Source of the DNA: Haplomitrium mnioides
Lineage: Eukaryota > Marchantiophyta > Haplomitriopsida > Calobryales
NCBI GenBank assembly: GCA_049999725.1
Contig: JBNGIS010017679.1
Location: 1 to 45,349, forward strand
Direction of reading: 5' to 3'
Length of the DNA stretch: 45,349 nt
The notes below the pieces were generated by a model that saw only the letters and a program-made list of their open reading frames with translations, was not told the DNA's origin and searched no databases. Of this stretch, positions 22,812-37,300 are shown in pieces (within the stretch, counting starts at the first letter, position 1; each line of letters starts with the position of its first letter). Both the position numbers and the translations under genes were made by a program.

Positions 22812-24897
22812 TTTATACTACTATGAATTACTGCTACGAATTGTTTCTCATATTTTGATTGTCAGGTTGTTTTTCATAAATGACTGGGCTGGTAATCAAT
22901 GATATAAATGCTGGTAGAAGTTATCTCGAATAAGATATGAATCTATCAGATCAATGGAGAGCTTATAATAAAACACAAAGGGTTCCTTTCCTTTAGAGAA
23001 ATAGAAAAGTGCACAGAATATCATCCTCAACATAGATCACTAGTGGACATATGAGAAATCTCTACGAGAAGGGGGAATTATTCTTGTTTATCCAAATGCT
23101 ATCAAGTGGTTAGAAGAGAACCTTCATGCTACTGCTGCTAGTCACTTGGGCTACAATTATTAACCCACCAAATCTTGCAAGCCCACGAGGATTTATTCCT
23201 ATAACTCTAAGCCCACTATTTGATGTAGGTTGAGTTCACAAGGCAAATTTACAAGCAAAACCTCTATTGTCATTTTGCTTAGTTTGAGAAGCACAGGAGG
23301 GTTTTTTTTTGCAACAGTTGACTCCATGATATTAACTTGCTTTATGCCTTACTTGAAGAGAAAAAAAAATTACATCTCTATCAATATTCACTATTCTTCA
23401 AGACTGCTCTGGTTATGCTTGGATCATTAACATTTGTTCCAAAATATAGAATTTCACTCCAAAGAAAAATGTTTTTTCTCATTTGAGAAAGCGCTTTATG
23501 ACTGAGTTGAAGATTTTATTCTATATGTCCTCTCATTATGTGATGGAAAATACTTGTGGTAAGATCACGTTTCTGCTTACATACCTTTTGTTGATCTGTT
23601 GCTCCACGTTTAACCCGGCCGCTACTTCAAGCACCAACATTGCTAGTGTTGTATACAAAATTGAAGATAGCTACTAAAATGTTTCTGACAAGAGACATTA
23701 CTTTTTTGTCGAAGACGATCAAATGGTATGTTGTAGGCTCCCTTCAAAATCTGGCTTGCAAAAGTTCTATACAAAATACAACAATATTCTATGGTATTTT
23801 TATTCAACAAGTTGCACCAGATATCAAGACAAACAACATTTTGACTTGCAATCAACACCAGCTCATACCCTTCCAAAGCCATATTCAAAAACAAAACATG
23901 ATATTGTCTGAAAATTTGGATCAAGAAACAATGTTGGCACTCCAAAGGCCACTGCTTAGTAGCTTATACTGTACCAGCATTTTTTTCAAGTCCCATCAGA
24001 AGCAGCCTTTTATTCGATCCTACAACAACTTGATAACATAAATGTTGATTCAATAGCATTAAGTGCTTTGTCTTCAACACAACAAGAGCTACGATTTGAA
24101 GCAATAATAACAAACACTTCAATTCAACCAGAAAGAGTGCTAATTCAACATACAATGAATTTTGAATCAACATAAAAAACACTCAGATTCACAACATCAA
24201 GAAATTTGACAACCCTTCCATTTGCAGCCGACAACGCATCTGCTTAAAGAGGCTCATGCCTCAAATCGATGAAGCTCAATCCCCAACAGAAGTGCCTTGC
24301 TCACTCCTATTCTCTTAGCAGTGGGATACATCAAATTTTTTATATACCGGAAGGTCATGGAAGCTCAATATAAACTGCACGAACTAGGCATTTTTATTTA
24401 TTCAACTACACTAGATCATCAGCTCAAAGCAACAAGACCAGAGCATCAATTCAAACAACTTTGACTTTATACAGCTAGAATTTCCACTTGTAGCAGCAAT
24501 ATTTTTCTTGTATACAGGAGCAAATTCAACAATCCATCCAATTCCAAGAGAAAAGCTCTTGTTTCCAATCAACAAAGATGAGAACATCGCGCACAATAAC
24601 ATTCAACCGTTCGACAAAGCTCTACAAACGATTGCACCTCAAAGATCGGTCTTTGCGCCTCGACAATCACCACCGCTTACAGCCAACTAAGTTTACAAAC
24701 AAAGGCACAGAGCCCTCTCCCCTCCCCTCCCCTCCACGTACGTGAATGCTTGCTATAAGAAAATCTAATTTTCTATATTAACATATTTTATGAGTAGCAA
24801 AAAAATTATAAATATTTTTCTCATATATATTTATACTTCTACTATCCCTATTACATATTTATTCTATCTTTAAGAATTACCTAGGTTAAAGTTTTAC

Positions 24898-24902
<5 letters not shown>
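22812..24902. other. Unidentified AT-rich DNA
   Basis: The composition turns AT-rich again. A few short frames (23230-23430, 23640-24041) have no recognisable motif. A CT-rich stretch (cccctcccctcccctcc) lies at about 24717-24735. No gene or mobile element is supported. Confidence 0.4.
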
Positions 24903-24949
<47 letters not shown>

Positions 24950-24959
24950 NNNNNNNNNN

Positions 24960-25006
<47 letters not shown>
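24903..25006. repeat. (TA)n microsatellite with an assembly gap
   Basis: A pure TA dinucleotide run is broken by 10 N at 24950-24959, so its true length is unknown. It is followed by a C-rich run (ccctcccccccacccccat, 25008-25026). Confidence 0.98.
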
Positions 25007-25007
<1 letters not shown>

Positions 25008-25350
25008 CCCTCCCCCCCACCCCCATCTATATAAGGGTTGTGGAGCTCTTTCCCTTGGAAAATGAAGAAGGGTTTTACTGAGACCAAACCTTATTATCGA
25101 GGGCATATTGGGGTTAGCACTCAATCTTGTTGTGGTTGATGTTTTCAATCATACATCAACCAAGTAGGAGTGGTGTGAGTTAAGTAACCCATTACTAACT
25201 CTAGTTAAAAACCCTTCTTGAGTTCGGACTAGAGGTAGTTATTACTATCTCTATCTCTCCCCACTTAAACATATATTCATATGCATCATTCAAGCATATA
25301 ACAATATACACATCAAAGGAGGTTGATATATGAAATTTCATTGCCTACAA
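25007..25350. other. Short unidentified segment before the long satellite block
   Basis: Contains tatataagg near 25029-25037, which resembles a TATA box, and a perfect 9-bp hairpin stem (ggttgatgt at 25134-25142, acatcaacc at 25153-25161, 10-nt loop). It may be the remains of an LTR, but no partner was found. Confidence 0.35.
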
Positions 25351-28300
25351 TATGACTTAAATGTTTTATTTCAAGTTATCAATGAAATGCAAAAAAACTT
25401 GTATCATAAAGTGTACTAAAGTGAAACATAGAACTATAGAGAATATTTAGATGGTCAATTTTGAGTTGTCAATAAACTGTAAAAAAACATGTGTTTTTAA
25501 GTAAAGAACGAAACTATAGAGAATGTTTAGATGGTTAATTTTGAGATGGCAATGAGTGCAAAAAACATGTGTCATGAAGTGAAGAACGAAACTATAGAGA
25601 ATGTTTAGATGGTTAATTTTGAGGTTGTCAATGAAGTGCCAAAATTTTGTGTTATGAAGTGAAGAACCAAAATATAGAGAATGTTTAGATGGTCAATTTT
25701 GAGTTGTCAATGAAGTGCTAAAAATGTTTGTTGTGAAGTGAAGAAGAGAACTTTAGATAATGTTTAAATGGTTGATTCAAGTTGTTAATGAAGTGCCAAG
25801 AACGTGTGTCCTTAAATCAAGAACGGAACTATAGAGAATGTCAAGATGGTCAATTTGAAGTTGTCAATTTTTCAATGACGTGCTAAAAACTGTGAGTCCC
25901 TAAGTGAAGAACGGAACTATAGAAAATGTTTGAGTTGTCAATTTACAGTTGCTAATAAAGTGCAAAAAACATGTGTTTTTAAGTGAAGAACAGAACTATA
26001 CACAATGTTCAGATGGTTTACTTCGAGTTGTCAATGAAGTGCAAAACATGTGTGTCATAAATTGTTCTGAAGTGAAGAATAGAACTTTAGAAAATATTAA
26101 GATATTCAATTTTGAATTGTTAATGAAGTACAAAAAAAAATGTGAAGTGAAGAATGAAATTATAGAGAATGTTTAGATGATTATGTTTCAAGTTTTCAAT
26201 AAAATGTCAAAATCGTGTGTCTTGAAGTGAAGAACAAAACTATAGAAAATATTTAGAAGGTCAATTTTGAGTTGTCAATGAAATGCAAAAAATGTGTGTC
26301 CTCAAGTGAGAACAAAACTATGGAGAATGTTTAGATGGTTATTTTTGAATTGTCAATGAAGTGCCAAAAACCTACATCATAAAGTGAAGAATAAAACTAT
26401 AATGAGTGTTTAGATGGTTGATTTCAAGTTGTCAATCAATTGCAAAAAGCATGTGTCATAAAGTGAAGAATAGAACTATAAAGAATGCTCAGATGGTTCA
26501 TTTTGAGTTGTTAATAAAGTGTAAAAAAATGTGTGTTATGGAATGTCCTCAAGTAAAGAACATAGCTATAGAGAATGTTTGGATGGTCGATTTGGAGTTG
26601 TCAATGAAATGCAAAAGATGTGTGTCATGAAGTGTCTTGAAGTGAAGAATAGAACTATAGAGAATGTTTCAATAGTCAATTTTGAGTTTTCAATGAGCTG
26701 CAAAAAATGTATTCTTGAAGTGAAGAACGGAACTATAAAGAATGTTTAGATGGTTAATTTTGAGTGGTGAATGAAGTGCCAAAAACATGTGTCCCAAAGT
26801 GAAGAACACAATTATCGAGAATATTTAGATGGTCAATTTTGAGCTATCAATGAAGTGCCAAAAAGTGTGTCATACATAGAAGAATGAAACTCTAGAGAAT
26901 GTTTAGATGGCTAATTTCAAGTTGTTAATAAAGTCCCAAGAGTGTGTGTTCTTAAGTGAAGAGCAAAACTATAAAGAATATTAAGATAGTCAATTTGAAG
27001 GTGTCAATGAAGTGCCAAAAATGTGTGCCTTGAAGTGAAGAAAAAAAATTATGGAGAATGTTTTGATTTGAGTTGTCGATGAAGTGCCAAAATATGTGTT
27101 CTAAAGTGAAGAATGGAACTATAGAAAATGTTTGGATTGTCAAATTTTAGTTGTTAATAAAGTGCAAAAAAAGTGTGTTTTAAAGTGAAGAAGAGAACTA
27201 TACACAATGTTAAGATGGTTTACTTCCAATTGTCAATGAAGTGCAAAAAACGTGTGTCACAAAGTGTCTTCAAGTGAAAAACAGAACTATAGAGAATCTT
27301 AAGATGGTCAATTTTAAGTTGTCAATGAAGTTCAAAAAAAGTGTGAAAAGAAAAGAAGAATAGAATTATAGAAAATGTTTAGATGGTTAGTTTCGAGTTG
27401 TTAATGAAGTGCAAAATTCATGTGTTGTAAAGTGAAGAATGGAACTATAGAGAATGTTTAGATAGTCAACGTCGAGTTGTCAATGAACTGTAAAAAAATG
27501 TGTCATGAAGTGAAGAATGGAACTATAAGTAATGTTTATATGGTTATTTTTGAGTTGTCAATGAAATGCCAAAACCGTCTATGCTAAAATGAATAACATA
27601 ACTATAGAAAATGTTTAAATAGTCAACTTTGAGTTGTGAATGAAATGTGAAAAACGTGTGTCCTCTCAAGTGAAGAACATATCTATAGATAATGTTAATT
27701 GGGTTAATTTTTGAGTTGTTAATGAAGTGCCAAACAATGTGTGTCATGAAGTGAACAATGAAACTCTACTATATTGTTTTGATGGTCAATTTTGAGTGGT
27801 CAATAAAGTGCCAAAAACGTGTGTCGTAACATGAAGAACGAAACTATAGAGAATGTTTAGATGGTTGATTTCAAGTTGTTAATAAGGTGCCAAGAACATG
27901 TGTTCTTAAGTGAAGAACAAAACTATAGAGAATGTTAAAGTGGTCAATTTGATGTTGTAAATGAAGTGCAAAACATGTCTATCTTGAAGTGAAGAGAAGA
28001 ACTACAGAGAATGTTCATATGGTTAGCTTTGAGTTGTTAGTGAAGTGCCAAAAACATGTGTTCTAAAGTGAAGAACATAACTATAGAATATGTTTGGATT
28101 GTCAATTTTTAGTTGCTAGCAAAGCGCAAAAAAGCATGCGTCATGAAAATAAGAATAGAACTATACACAATGTTAAGATGGTTTACTTTGAGTTGTCAAT
28201 GAAAAGCAAAAAACGTGTGTCATGAAGTATTCTGAAGTGAAGAACGGAACTATAGAGAATGTTTAGATGGTTGATTTCAAGTTGTTAATGAGGTGCCAAG

Positions 28301-31300
28301 AATGTATCTCCTTAAGTGAAGAAGAGAACTATAAGGAATGTTAAGATGGTCAATTTGATGTTGTCAATGAAGTGAAAAATATTTGCGTTGAAGTGAAGAA
28401 AAGAACTCTAAAGAATATTCATATGATTAGCTTTGAGTTGTTAGTGAAGTGCCAAAAATGTGTGTAATGAAACAAAGAACGGAAATATAGAAAATGTTTG
28501 GATTGTCAAATTGTAATTCTTAATAAAGTGCAAAAAATGTGTGTTCTGAAAAGAAGAACAGAACTATACACAATATTAAGATGGTTTACTTTGAATTGTC
28601 AATGAAGTGCAAAAAACATGTGTCATGAAATGTCTTGAAGTGAAGAACAAAACTATAAATAATGTTAAGATGGTAAATTGTGAGTTGTAAATAAAGTGCA
28701 AAAAATGTGTGAAATGAAGTGAAGAACGAAATTATTGAGAATGTTTAGATTGTTAATTTTGAGTTGTCAATGAAGTGCCAAAAATGTGTGTTCTGAAGGG
28801 AAGAACAAAACTATAGAGAATATTAAGATCGTTAATTTTGAGTTATAAATGAAGTGCAAAAAACATGTGAAGTGAAGTGAAGAACGGACTTAAAGAAAAT
28901 GTTAAGATGGTTAATTTTGAGCTGTCAATGAAGTGCCAAACCGTGTGTCTTGAAGTGAAGAAGAGAACTCTAGTGAATGTTTAGATGGTCGATTTTCGAG
29001 TTGTCAATGAGGTGGCAAAAATATGTGTCCTCAAGTGAGGAAGAGAACTATAGAGAATGTTTAGATGGTTGATTTTTGAGTTGTTAATGAAGTGCCTAAA
29101 ACATATCATGAAGTGAAGAATGAAACTACAAAGAATATTTAGATGGTAAATTTTGAAATGTTAATGAATTGCAAAAAAAACATGTGTCATAAAGTCAAGA
29201 ATAGAACTACAAAGAAGATTTAGATGTTTAATTTTGAGTTGTCAATGAAGTGCAAAAAAAATGTGTGTCATGAAATGTTCTCAAGTGACAAACATAACTA
29301 TAGAGAATGTTTATATATGGTCAATTTCAAGTTGTGAATGGAGTGCAAAAGAAATGTGTCATGAAGTAAAGGATAGAACTATAGAGAATGTTTAGATGGT
29401 CAATTTTGAGTTGTCAATAAGCCGCAAATAATGTGATGTTGAAGTGAAGAACATAACTATAAAAATGTTTGGAAGGTTTATTTTAAGTGGTCAATGAAGT
29501 GCCAAAAACATGTGTTCTTAAATGAAGAACGAATCTATAGAGAATGTTTAGGTGGTCAATTTCAAGTGGTCAATAAATTGCAAAAAATGTGTGTCCTGAA
29601 GTAAAGAACAGAACTATAGAGAGTCTCTAGATGGTTAATTTTTAGTTGTTAATAAAGTGCCAAAAACATGTGTCATGAAGTGAAGAACAGAACTATATAG
29701 AATGTTTAGATGATCAATTTTGAGTTGTCAATGAAGTGAGATAAACGTATGTCTTAAAGTGAAAAACAAAACCATGGAAAAATATTTAGATGGTCAACTT
29801 CAAAATGCCAATGAAGTGCAAAAACTTGTGTCATAAAGTGAAGAACAAAACTATATACAATATTTAGATGGTTTATTTTGAATTGTCAATGAAGTGCAAA
29901 AAATGTGTGTCATAAAGTGTCGTGAAGTGAAGAGTAAAACTATAGAGAATGTTTAGATTGTAAATTTTGAGTACTTAATGAAGTGCAAAAAACATGTGTT
30001 GTGAAGTGTTCTTAACTTTGAGTTTAGATGGTAAAATATGAGTTGTCAATGAAGTGCAATAAATGTGTTCCATAAAGTTTTGTGAAGTGAAGAACAAAGT
30101 TGTAGAGAATAATGAGATGGGTAATTTTAAGTTGTTAATGAAATGCCAAAAACATGTGCAATAAAGTGAAGAATAGAACTATACAGAATGTTTATATGGT
30201 CAACTTCGAGTTGTCAAATAAGGTGCAAAAAAACGTGTGTCTTGAAGTGAAGAATGGATCTATAAAGAATATTCATATGGTTAATTTCTAGTTGTCAATT
30301 AAATGCCCAAAACATGTGTCATGAAGTGAAGAATGGAACTATAGAGAATAATTAGATGGTCAATTTTGAGTTGTCAATGAAGTGCCAAAAAAGTGTGTCA
30401 TGAAGTGTAGAATGGATCTATAGAGAATATTGAGATGGTTGATTTCTAGTTGTTAATGAAATGACAAAACCGTGTATCATCAACTGAAGAACGGAACTAG
30501 AGAGAAAGTCTAGATGGTCAATTTTGAGTTGTCAATGAAGTGCCAAAAAGGTGTGTCAAGAAGTTAAGAACATAGCTATATAGAATATTTAGATGGTTAA
30601 CTTTGAGTTGTCAATGAAGTGCCAAAAATGTATGTCTTCAAGTGAAGAAAGAAGCTCTGGAGAATATTTAGATGATCAATTTCAAGCTGTCAATGAAGTG
30701 CAAAAAACATTGTTCTGAACTGAAGAACGAAGTTATTGAGAATATTTAGATGGTTATGTTTGAGTTGTCAATATAGTGAAAAAAATGTATGTCATGAATT
30801 TAAGAGCACATCTATACATAATGTTTAGATTGTCAATTTTGAGTTGTTGATGAAGTGCAAAAAACATGTCTGTGCTCTATAGTGAAGAATGTAGCTATAG
30901 AAAATCCTTAAATATTCAATTTAGAGTTGTCAATGAAGTGCAAAAAACGTTTGTGAGAAGGTGAAGAAGAGAACTATAAACAATGTTTAGATGGTTAATT
31001 CAAGATGTCACTGAAGTGCATGTTATAAGGTTTCATGAAGTGAAAAAATAGAACTCTAGAGAATGTTTAGATGGTCGATTTTGAGTTTCAATGAAGTGCA
31101 CAAAACGTGTGTCATGAAGCGAAGAATGAAACTATGTAGAATGTTTAGATGGTAACTTTGAGTTGTTTATGAAGTGCAAAAAACATTTGTCCTCTCAAGT
31201 GAAGAAAAAAGCTATATAGAATGTTTAGATGACTAGTTTTGAGTTGTCAATGAATTGCCAAAAATGTGTGCTATGAAATAAAGAATGGAATTATATAGAA

Positions 31301-34300
31301 TTTTTAGATGGTCAATTTTGAGTCATCAATTACATGCAAAAAACCTTTGTCTTTAAGTGAAGAATGGAACTATAGAGAATATTTAGATGGTCAATTTTAA
31401 GTGGTTAATAAAGTGCAAAAAAATGTGTGTTATAAAAAGAAGAATAGAACTATCGAGAATGTTTAAGCGACTAATTTTGAGTTGTCAATGAAGTGCAAAA
31501 AAACGTGTGTCATGAAAAGAAAATTGAAGCTCTATGGAATGTTTAGATCGTCAATTTTGAGTTGTAAATGAAGTGGATAAAAATGTGTGTTATAGAGTAA
31601 AACACGGAGCTACAGAGAATGTTTAGATTGTCAATTTTGTGTGGTCAATGAAGTGCCAAAACTTGTATCATGAAGTGAAAAATAGAATTATAGAGAATAT
31701 TTAGATGATTGATTTTGAGTTGTCAATGAAGTGCAAAAAACACATGTCATAATATGTCATGAAGTGAAGAACATAACTATAGAGAATGTTTAGATGGTCA
31801 ACTTTGAGTTGTCAATGCATTGCAAAAAACGTATGTCATTAAGTGTTTTGAAGTGAAGAATAGAGCTATACAGAATGTTTAGATGGTCAATTTTGAGTTG
31901 TTAATCAACTACAAAAAATGTTTATCTTAAAGCGAAAAACAAAACTACAAAGAATGTTTAGGTGGTTAAATTTGAGTTGTCAATAAAGTGTTTAAAATGT
32001 GTGTCGTGAAGTGAAGAGAAGTGAACTATAGAGAATGTTAAGATAATCAATTTTGAGTTTTTAATAAAAAGCAAAAACCTGTGCATTGAAGTAATGAAAA
32101 GAACTATAGAGAATGTTTAGATGGTTAATTTTGAGTTTCAATGAACAACAAAGAAGGTGTGTCATGAAATGTCCTCAAGTGAAGATTATAACTATAAAGA
32201 ATCTTTAGATGGTATTTCAAGTTGTCAATGAAATGCAAAAGAGGTATGTCAAAATAAAACTATAGAGAATGTTAGATGGTCAATTTTGAGTTGTGAATAA
32301 GCTACAAAAACCATATGTCATGAAGTGAAGAACAAAACTATAAAGAATGTTTAGATGGTTAATTTTGAATTGGCAATGAAGTGCAAAAAGCATGTGTCAT
32401 GAAGTGAAAAATAGAACTTTAGAAAATATTTAGATGGTCAATTTTGAGTTGTTAATCAAGTGCAAAACAAAGTGTGTTCTTGAGTGAAGAATAGAACCAT
32501 AGAGAATGTTTAGATGGCTAATTTTCAATTATCACTAAATTGCAGAAAATGTGTGTCATGCAGTGAAGAACAAAATGTTAGAGAATGTTTAGATAGCCAA
32601 TTTTGAGTTGTCAATGAAGTGCCAAAAACATGTGTTGTGAAGTGAAGAACAAAACTTTAGAGAATGTTTAGATAGTTGATTTCAAGTTGTTTATAGAGTG
32701 TCAAGAATGTGTGTCTTTAAAGGAAGAACATAAGTATAGAGAATATCAAGATGGTCAATTGTTAGTTGTCAATGAAGTGCAAAAAAGGTGTGTCTTGAAG
32801 TGAACAAAAGAACTATAGAGAATGTTTAGTTGGTTACCTTTGAATTGTCAATGTAGAGCCAAAAATGTGTGTATTAAAGTGAAAATTTGAACTATAGAAA
32901 ATGTTTGGATTGTCAAATTTTAGTTATTAATAAAGTGCAAGAAAAACGTGTGTCATGAAGTGAAGAGTAGAACTATACACAATGTTAAGATGATTTACTT
33001 TGACCTATCAATGAAGCGAAAAAAACATGTGTCATGAAGTGTCTTTAAATAAAGAACAAAACTATAGAGAATGTTTAGATGGTAAATTTCCAGTTGTCAA
33101 TGAAGTGCAAAAAATGTGTGAACTAAAGTGAAGAATAAAATTATAGAGAATGATTAGAAGATTAATTTTGAGTTGTCAATGAAATGTCTAAAATGTGTGT
33201 CGAGAAGTAAAGAAGAGAACTATAGATAATGTTTAGATGATCAATTTTGAGTTTTATTAAAAGGCCAAAACATGTGTCATCAAGTGAAGAATAAAACTAT
33301 AAAAATTTTAAGATGGTTAATTTTAAGTTGTCAATGAAAAGCTTAAAACCGACGTCATGAAGTGAAGAACCAATTTATAAAGAATCTTTAGGATGTCAAT
33401 TTTGAGTTGTCAATGAACTGCAAAAGAAAACAAAGTATCATAAAGTGAAGAATAAAATTTTAGAGAGTGTCGAGTTGGTTAATTTTGAGTTGCCGATGAA
33501 GTGCAAAAAACATGTGTCATGAAATGTCCTCAAGTGAAGAACATAACTATAGAGAATGTTTGGATGGTCAATTTTGAGTTGTCAATGAAGTGCAAAAGAC
33601 ATGTCTCATGAAGTATCCCTAAGTGAAGAATAGAACTATAGAGAATATTTAGATGGTCAATTTTGAGTTGTCAATAAGCCGCAAAAAACATATTTTTGAA
33701 ATCAAGAATGGAACTATAATGAATGTTTCGATGGTTAATTTTGAGTGGTGAATGAAATGGCCAAAAATGTGTGTTGTAAAGTGAAGAACAAAACTATAGA
33801 GAGTGTTTAGGTGGTCAAATTTTGAGTGGTCAATGAAGTGCAAACAAAGTGTGTCATGACGAGAAGAAAAAAACCATATAGAATGTTTAGATGGTTTTGT
33901 TTGAGTTTTCAATGAAGTGCCAAAAATGTGTGTCATGAAATGTCCTCATGTAAATAACATAACTATAGAGAATGTTTAGATGGTTTTTTTTTTAAGTTAT
34001 CAATGAAGTGCAAAAAATATGTGTAATGAAGTGTCTTGAAGTGAATAACAAAACTATAGAGAATGTTTAGATGGTCAATTCGGCATTGTCAAAAAAAACT
34101 CCAAAATTTTCATTTTCTGAAGTGAAGAATGAAAATATGGAGAATCTTTAAATTTTTAAAATTGAGTTATCAATGAAGTCTCCAAAACATGTGTCCCGAA
34201 GTGAAGAATGGAACTATAGAGAATGTTGAGATGATCAATTTTGAGTTCTCGGTGAAGTGAAAAAAATGTGTGCCTTAAAGTGGAGAAAGAATTATAGAAA

Positions 34301-37300
34301 ATGTTTAGATGGTTAATTCTGAGCTTTTAATGAAATGCAAGAAAGGTGAGTTATGAAATGTCCTCAAGTGAAGAACATAACTATAGAGAATTTTTAGATG
34401 GGTTTGTTTTGAGTTGTGGATGAAATGCAAAAAATGAGTGTCATAAAGCGTCGTCAAGTGAAGAGCAGAACTATAGAGAATGTATAGACGATCAATTTTG
34501 AGTTGTCAGTGAATTGTAGACAAACATGTGTCAATTAAGGGAAGAACAAAACTATAGAGAATGCTTAGATGGTTAATTTCCAATTGTTAATAAATTGTCA
34601 AAAAGATGTGTCATGTAGTGAAGAACGAAACTATAAAGAATGTTTGGATGGTCAATTGCAAGTTGTCAATGAAGTGCAAAAAATCTGTGTCATAGAGGGC
34701 CCAAAAGGAAGAACACAACTATAAAGAATGTTTAGAAGGCCAATTTTGAGTTGTCAATGAATTGTAAAAAACATGTGTTGAGAATTGAAGAGTTGAGCTA
34801 TAAAGACTGTTTAGATGGTAAACTTTGAATTGTTAATAAAGTGCCAAAATCATGTGTCATGAAGTGAAGAATGGAACTATCGAGAATGTTTAGATGGTTA
34901 ATTTCAAGTTGTCAATGAAGTTACAAAAAATGTGTGCCTTTAAGTGAAGAAACGAACTATGGACATTGTTTAGATGAGAAATTTTGAGTTGTGAATAAAG
35001 TGAAAAAATGTGTGTCCTTACTTGAAAAACAAAACTATAGAGAATATTTAGATGGTTTAGTTTAAGTTGTCAACAAAGTACCAAATACATGTGTCATAAA
35101 AGGAAGATTGGAACTATATAGAATATTTAGATGGTCAATTTCAAGTTATCAATGAAGTGGAAAAAATGTGTGTCCTAAAGTGAAGAAGAAAACTATAGAA
35201 AATACTTAGATGGTCAATTTTGAATTATTAAGGAAGTGCAAAAGACTTGTGTCATGAAGTGAAGAACAAAACTATACAAAACTTTTACATGGTTTATTTT
35301 GAGTTGTCAACGAAGTATAAAACGTGTGTCTTATGAAGTGTCTTGAAGTGAAGAATTGAACTATAGAGAATGTTTAGATGGTCAATTTTGAGTATTTAAT
35401 GAAGTGCAAAAAACCTATGTCATGAAGTGTCCTTAAGTGAAGAACAACACTACAAAGAAAGTTTATATAGTCAATTTGGAGTTGTCAATGAAGTGCAAAC
35501 AATCCTTGCCATGAAGTGTTGTGAAGTGAAGAACAAAGTTATAAACAATATCTAGATAGTTATATTTGAGTTGTGAATGAAATGCCAAAACTTGTGTAAT
35601 AAAGAGAAGAACATAACTATAGGTAGTGTTTACATGATCATCCATTTTGAGTTGTTAATGAGGTGCAAAATAACATGTGTTATGAAGTGAAGAACGGAAC
35701 TATAGAGAATATTCAGATGGTTAATTTCTAGTTGTCAATAAAATGCCAAAAACATGTGTAATAAAGTGAAGAATGAAACTATAGAGAATGTTTAGATGGT
35801 CAATTTTGAGTTGTATATGAAGTGCCAAAAATGTGTGTCGTAAAGTGAAGAATGAAACTATAGAGAATGTTTAGATGGTTGATTTCGAATTGTCAATGAG
35901 GTGTCAAAAATGTGTGTTCTAAAGAGAAGAATGAAACAATAGAGAATGTTTAGATGCTCAATTTGGAGTTGTCAATGAAATGCAAGAAACGTGTGTCTTG
36001 AAGTGAAGAAAATAGCTATATAGATTGTTAGATGGTCAACTTTGAGTTGTCAATGAAGTGCAAAAAATGTGTGTCGAGAAGTGAAAAATGAAAATTTATA
36101 GAATATTTAGTTGTTTAACTTTCAGTTGTCAATGAAGTGAACAAACGTGTGTCCTTAACTAAAGAATAAAACTATAGAGAATGTTAATATGGTTATGTTT
36201 GAGCTGTCAACAAAGTGCAAAAAAATGTGTGTCATGAAGTGAAGAATAGACTATACAGAGTGTTTGGATAGTCAATTTCAAGTTGTGAATGAAGTGCAAA
36301 AAACGTGCATCCTAAAGTAAAGAAAAGAACTATAGAAAACGTTTAGATGGTTAATTTTGAGTTGTTAATGAAGTGCAAAAAACGTGTGCCATAAGATGAA
36401 GAACATAACTACATAGCATGTTTAGATAGTCAATTTTGAGTTTTCAATGAAGTGCAAAAAATGTGTGTCATGAAGTTAAGAACAGAACTATAGAGAATAT
36501 TTAGATGCTTAATTTTAAGTTGTCAATGAAGTGCAAAATACGTGTGTTTTAAAGTTTCATGAAGCGAAAAAAAAAAACCGTAGAGAATGTTTAGATGGTA
36601 AATTTTGAGCTTTCAATGAAGTGTACAAAACATGTATCATGAAGTGAAGAATAGAGCTATATAGAATGTTTAGATGGTTGATTTTGAGTTGTAAATGAAG
36701 TGCAAAAAATGTGTGTTGTAAAGTGAAGAATGGAACTATAGAAAATATTTCGATGGTCAATTTTGAGTTGTTAATGAAGTGCAAAAAACATGTGATGCAA
36801 GGTGAAGAAAAAAACTCTAGAGTTTGTTTAGATGGTCAATTTTGAGTTTTCAATAAAGTGCAAAAAATGTGTGTCATGAAGTGAAGAACGTAACTCTAGA
36901 GAATGTTTAGATGGTTAATTTTGAGTTGTCAATGAAGTGCAAAACGCGTGTGTTATAAAGTTTCATGAAGTAAAAAATAGAGTTGTAGAGAATGTTTAGA
37001 TGGTCATTTTTCAAGTTGTCAATGAAGTGCACAAAACATAAGTCATGAAGTAAAGCATGGAACTATGTAGAATGTCTACACGATTAAATTTGAGTTGTCA
37101 ATGAAGAGCCAAAAATGTGCGTCTTGAAGTGAAGAAGAGAACTATGGAAATGTTTCGATGGTCAATTTTGAGTTGTCAATGAAGTGCACAAAACTTGTGT
37201 CATGAAATGAAGAAAAGAACTATATAGAATGTGTAGGTGATCAATTTTGAGTTGTCAAAGAACTAGAAAGATGTGTGTCTTTGAGTGAAGAAACTATAGA

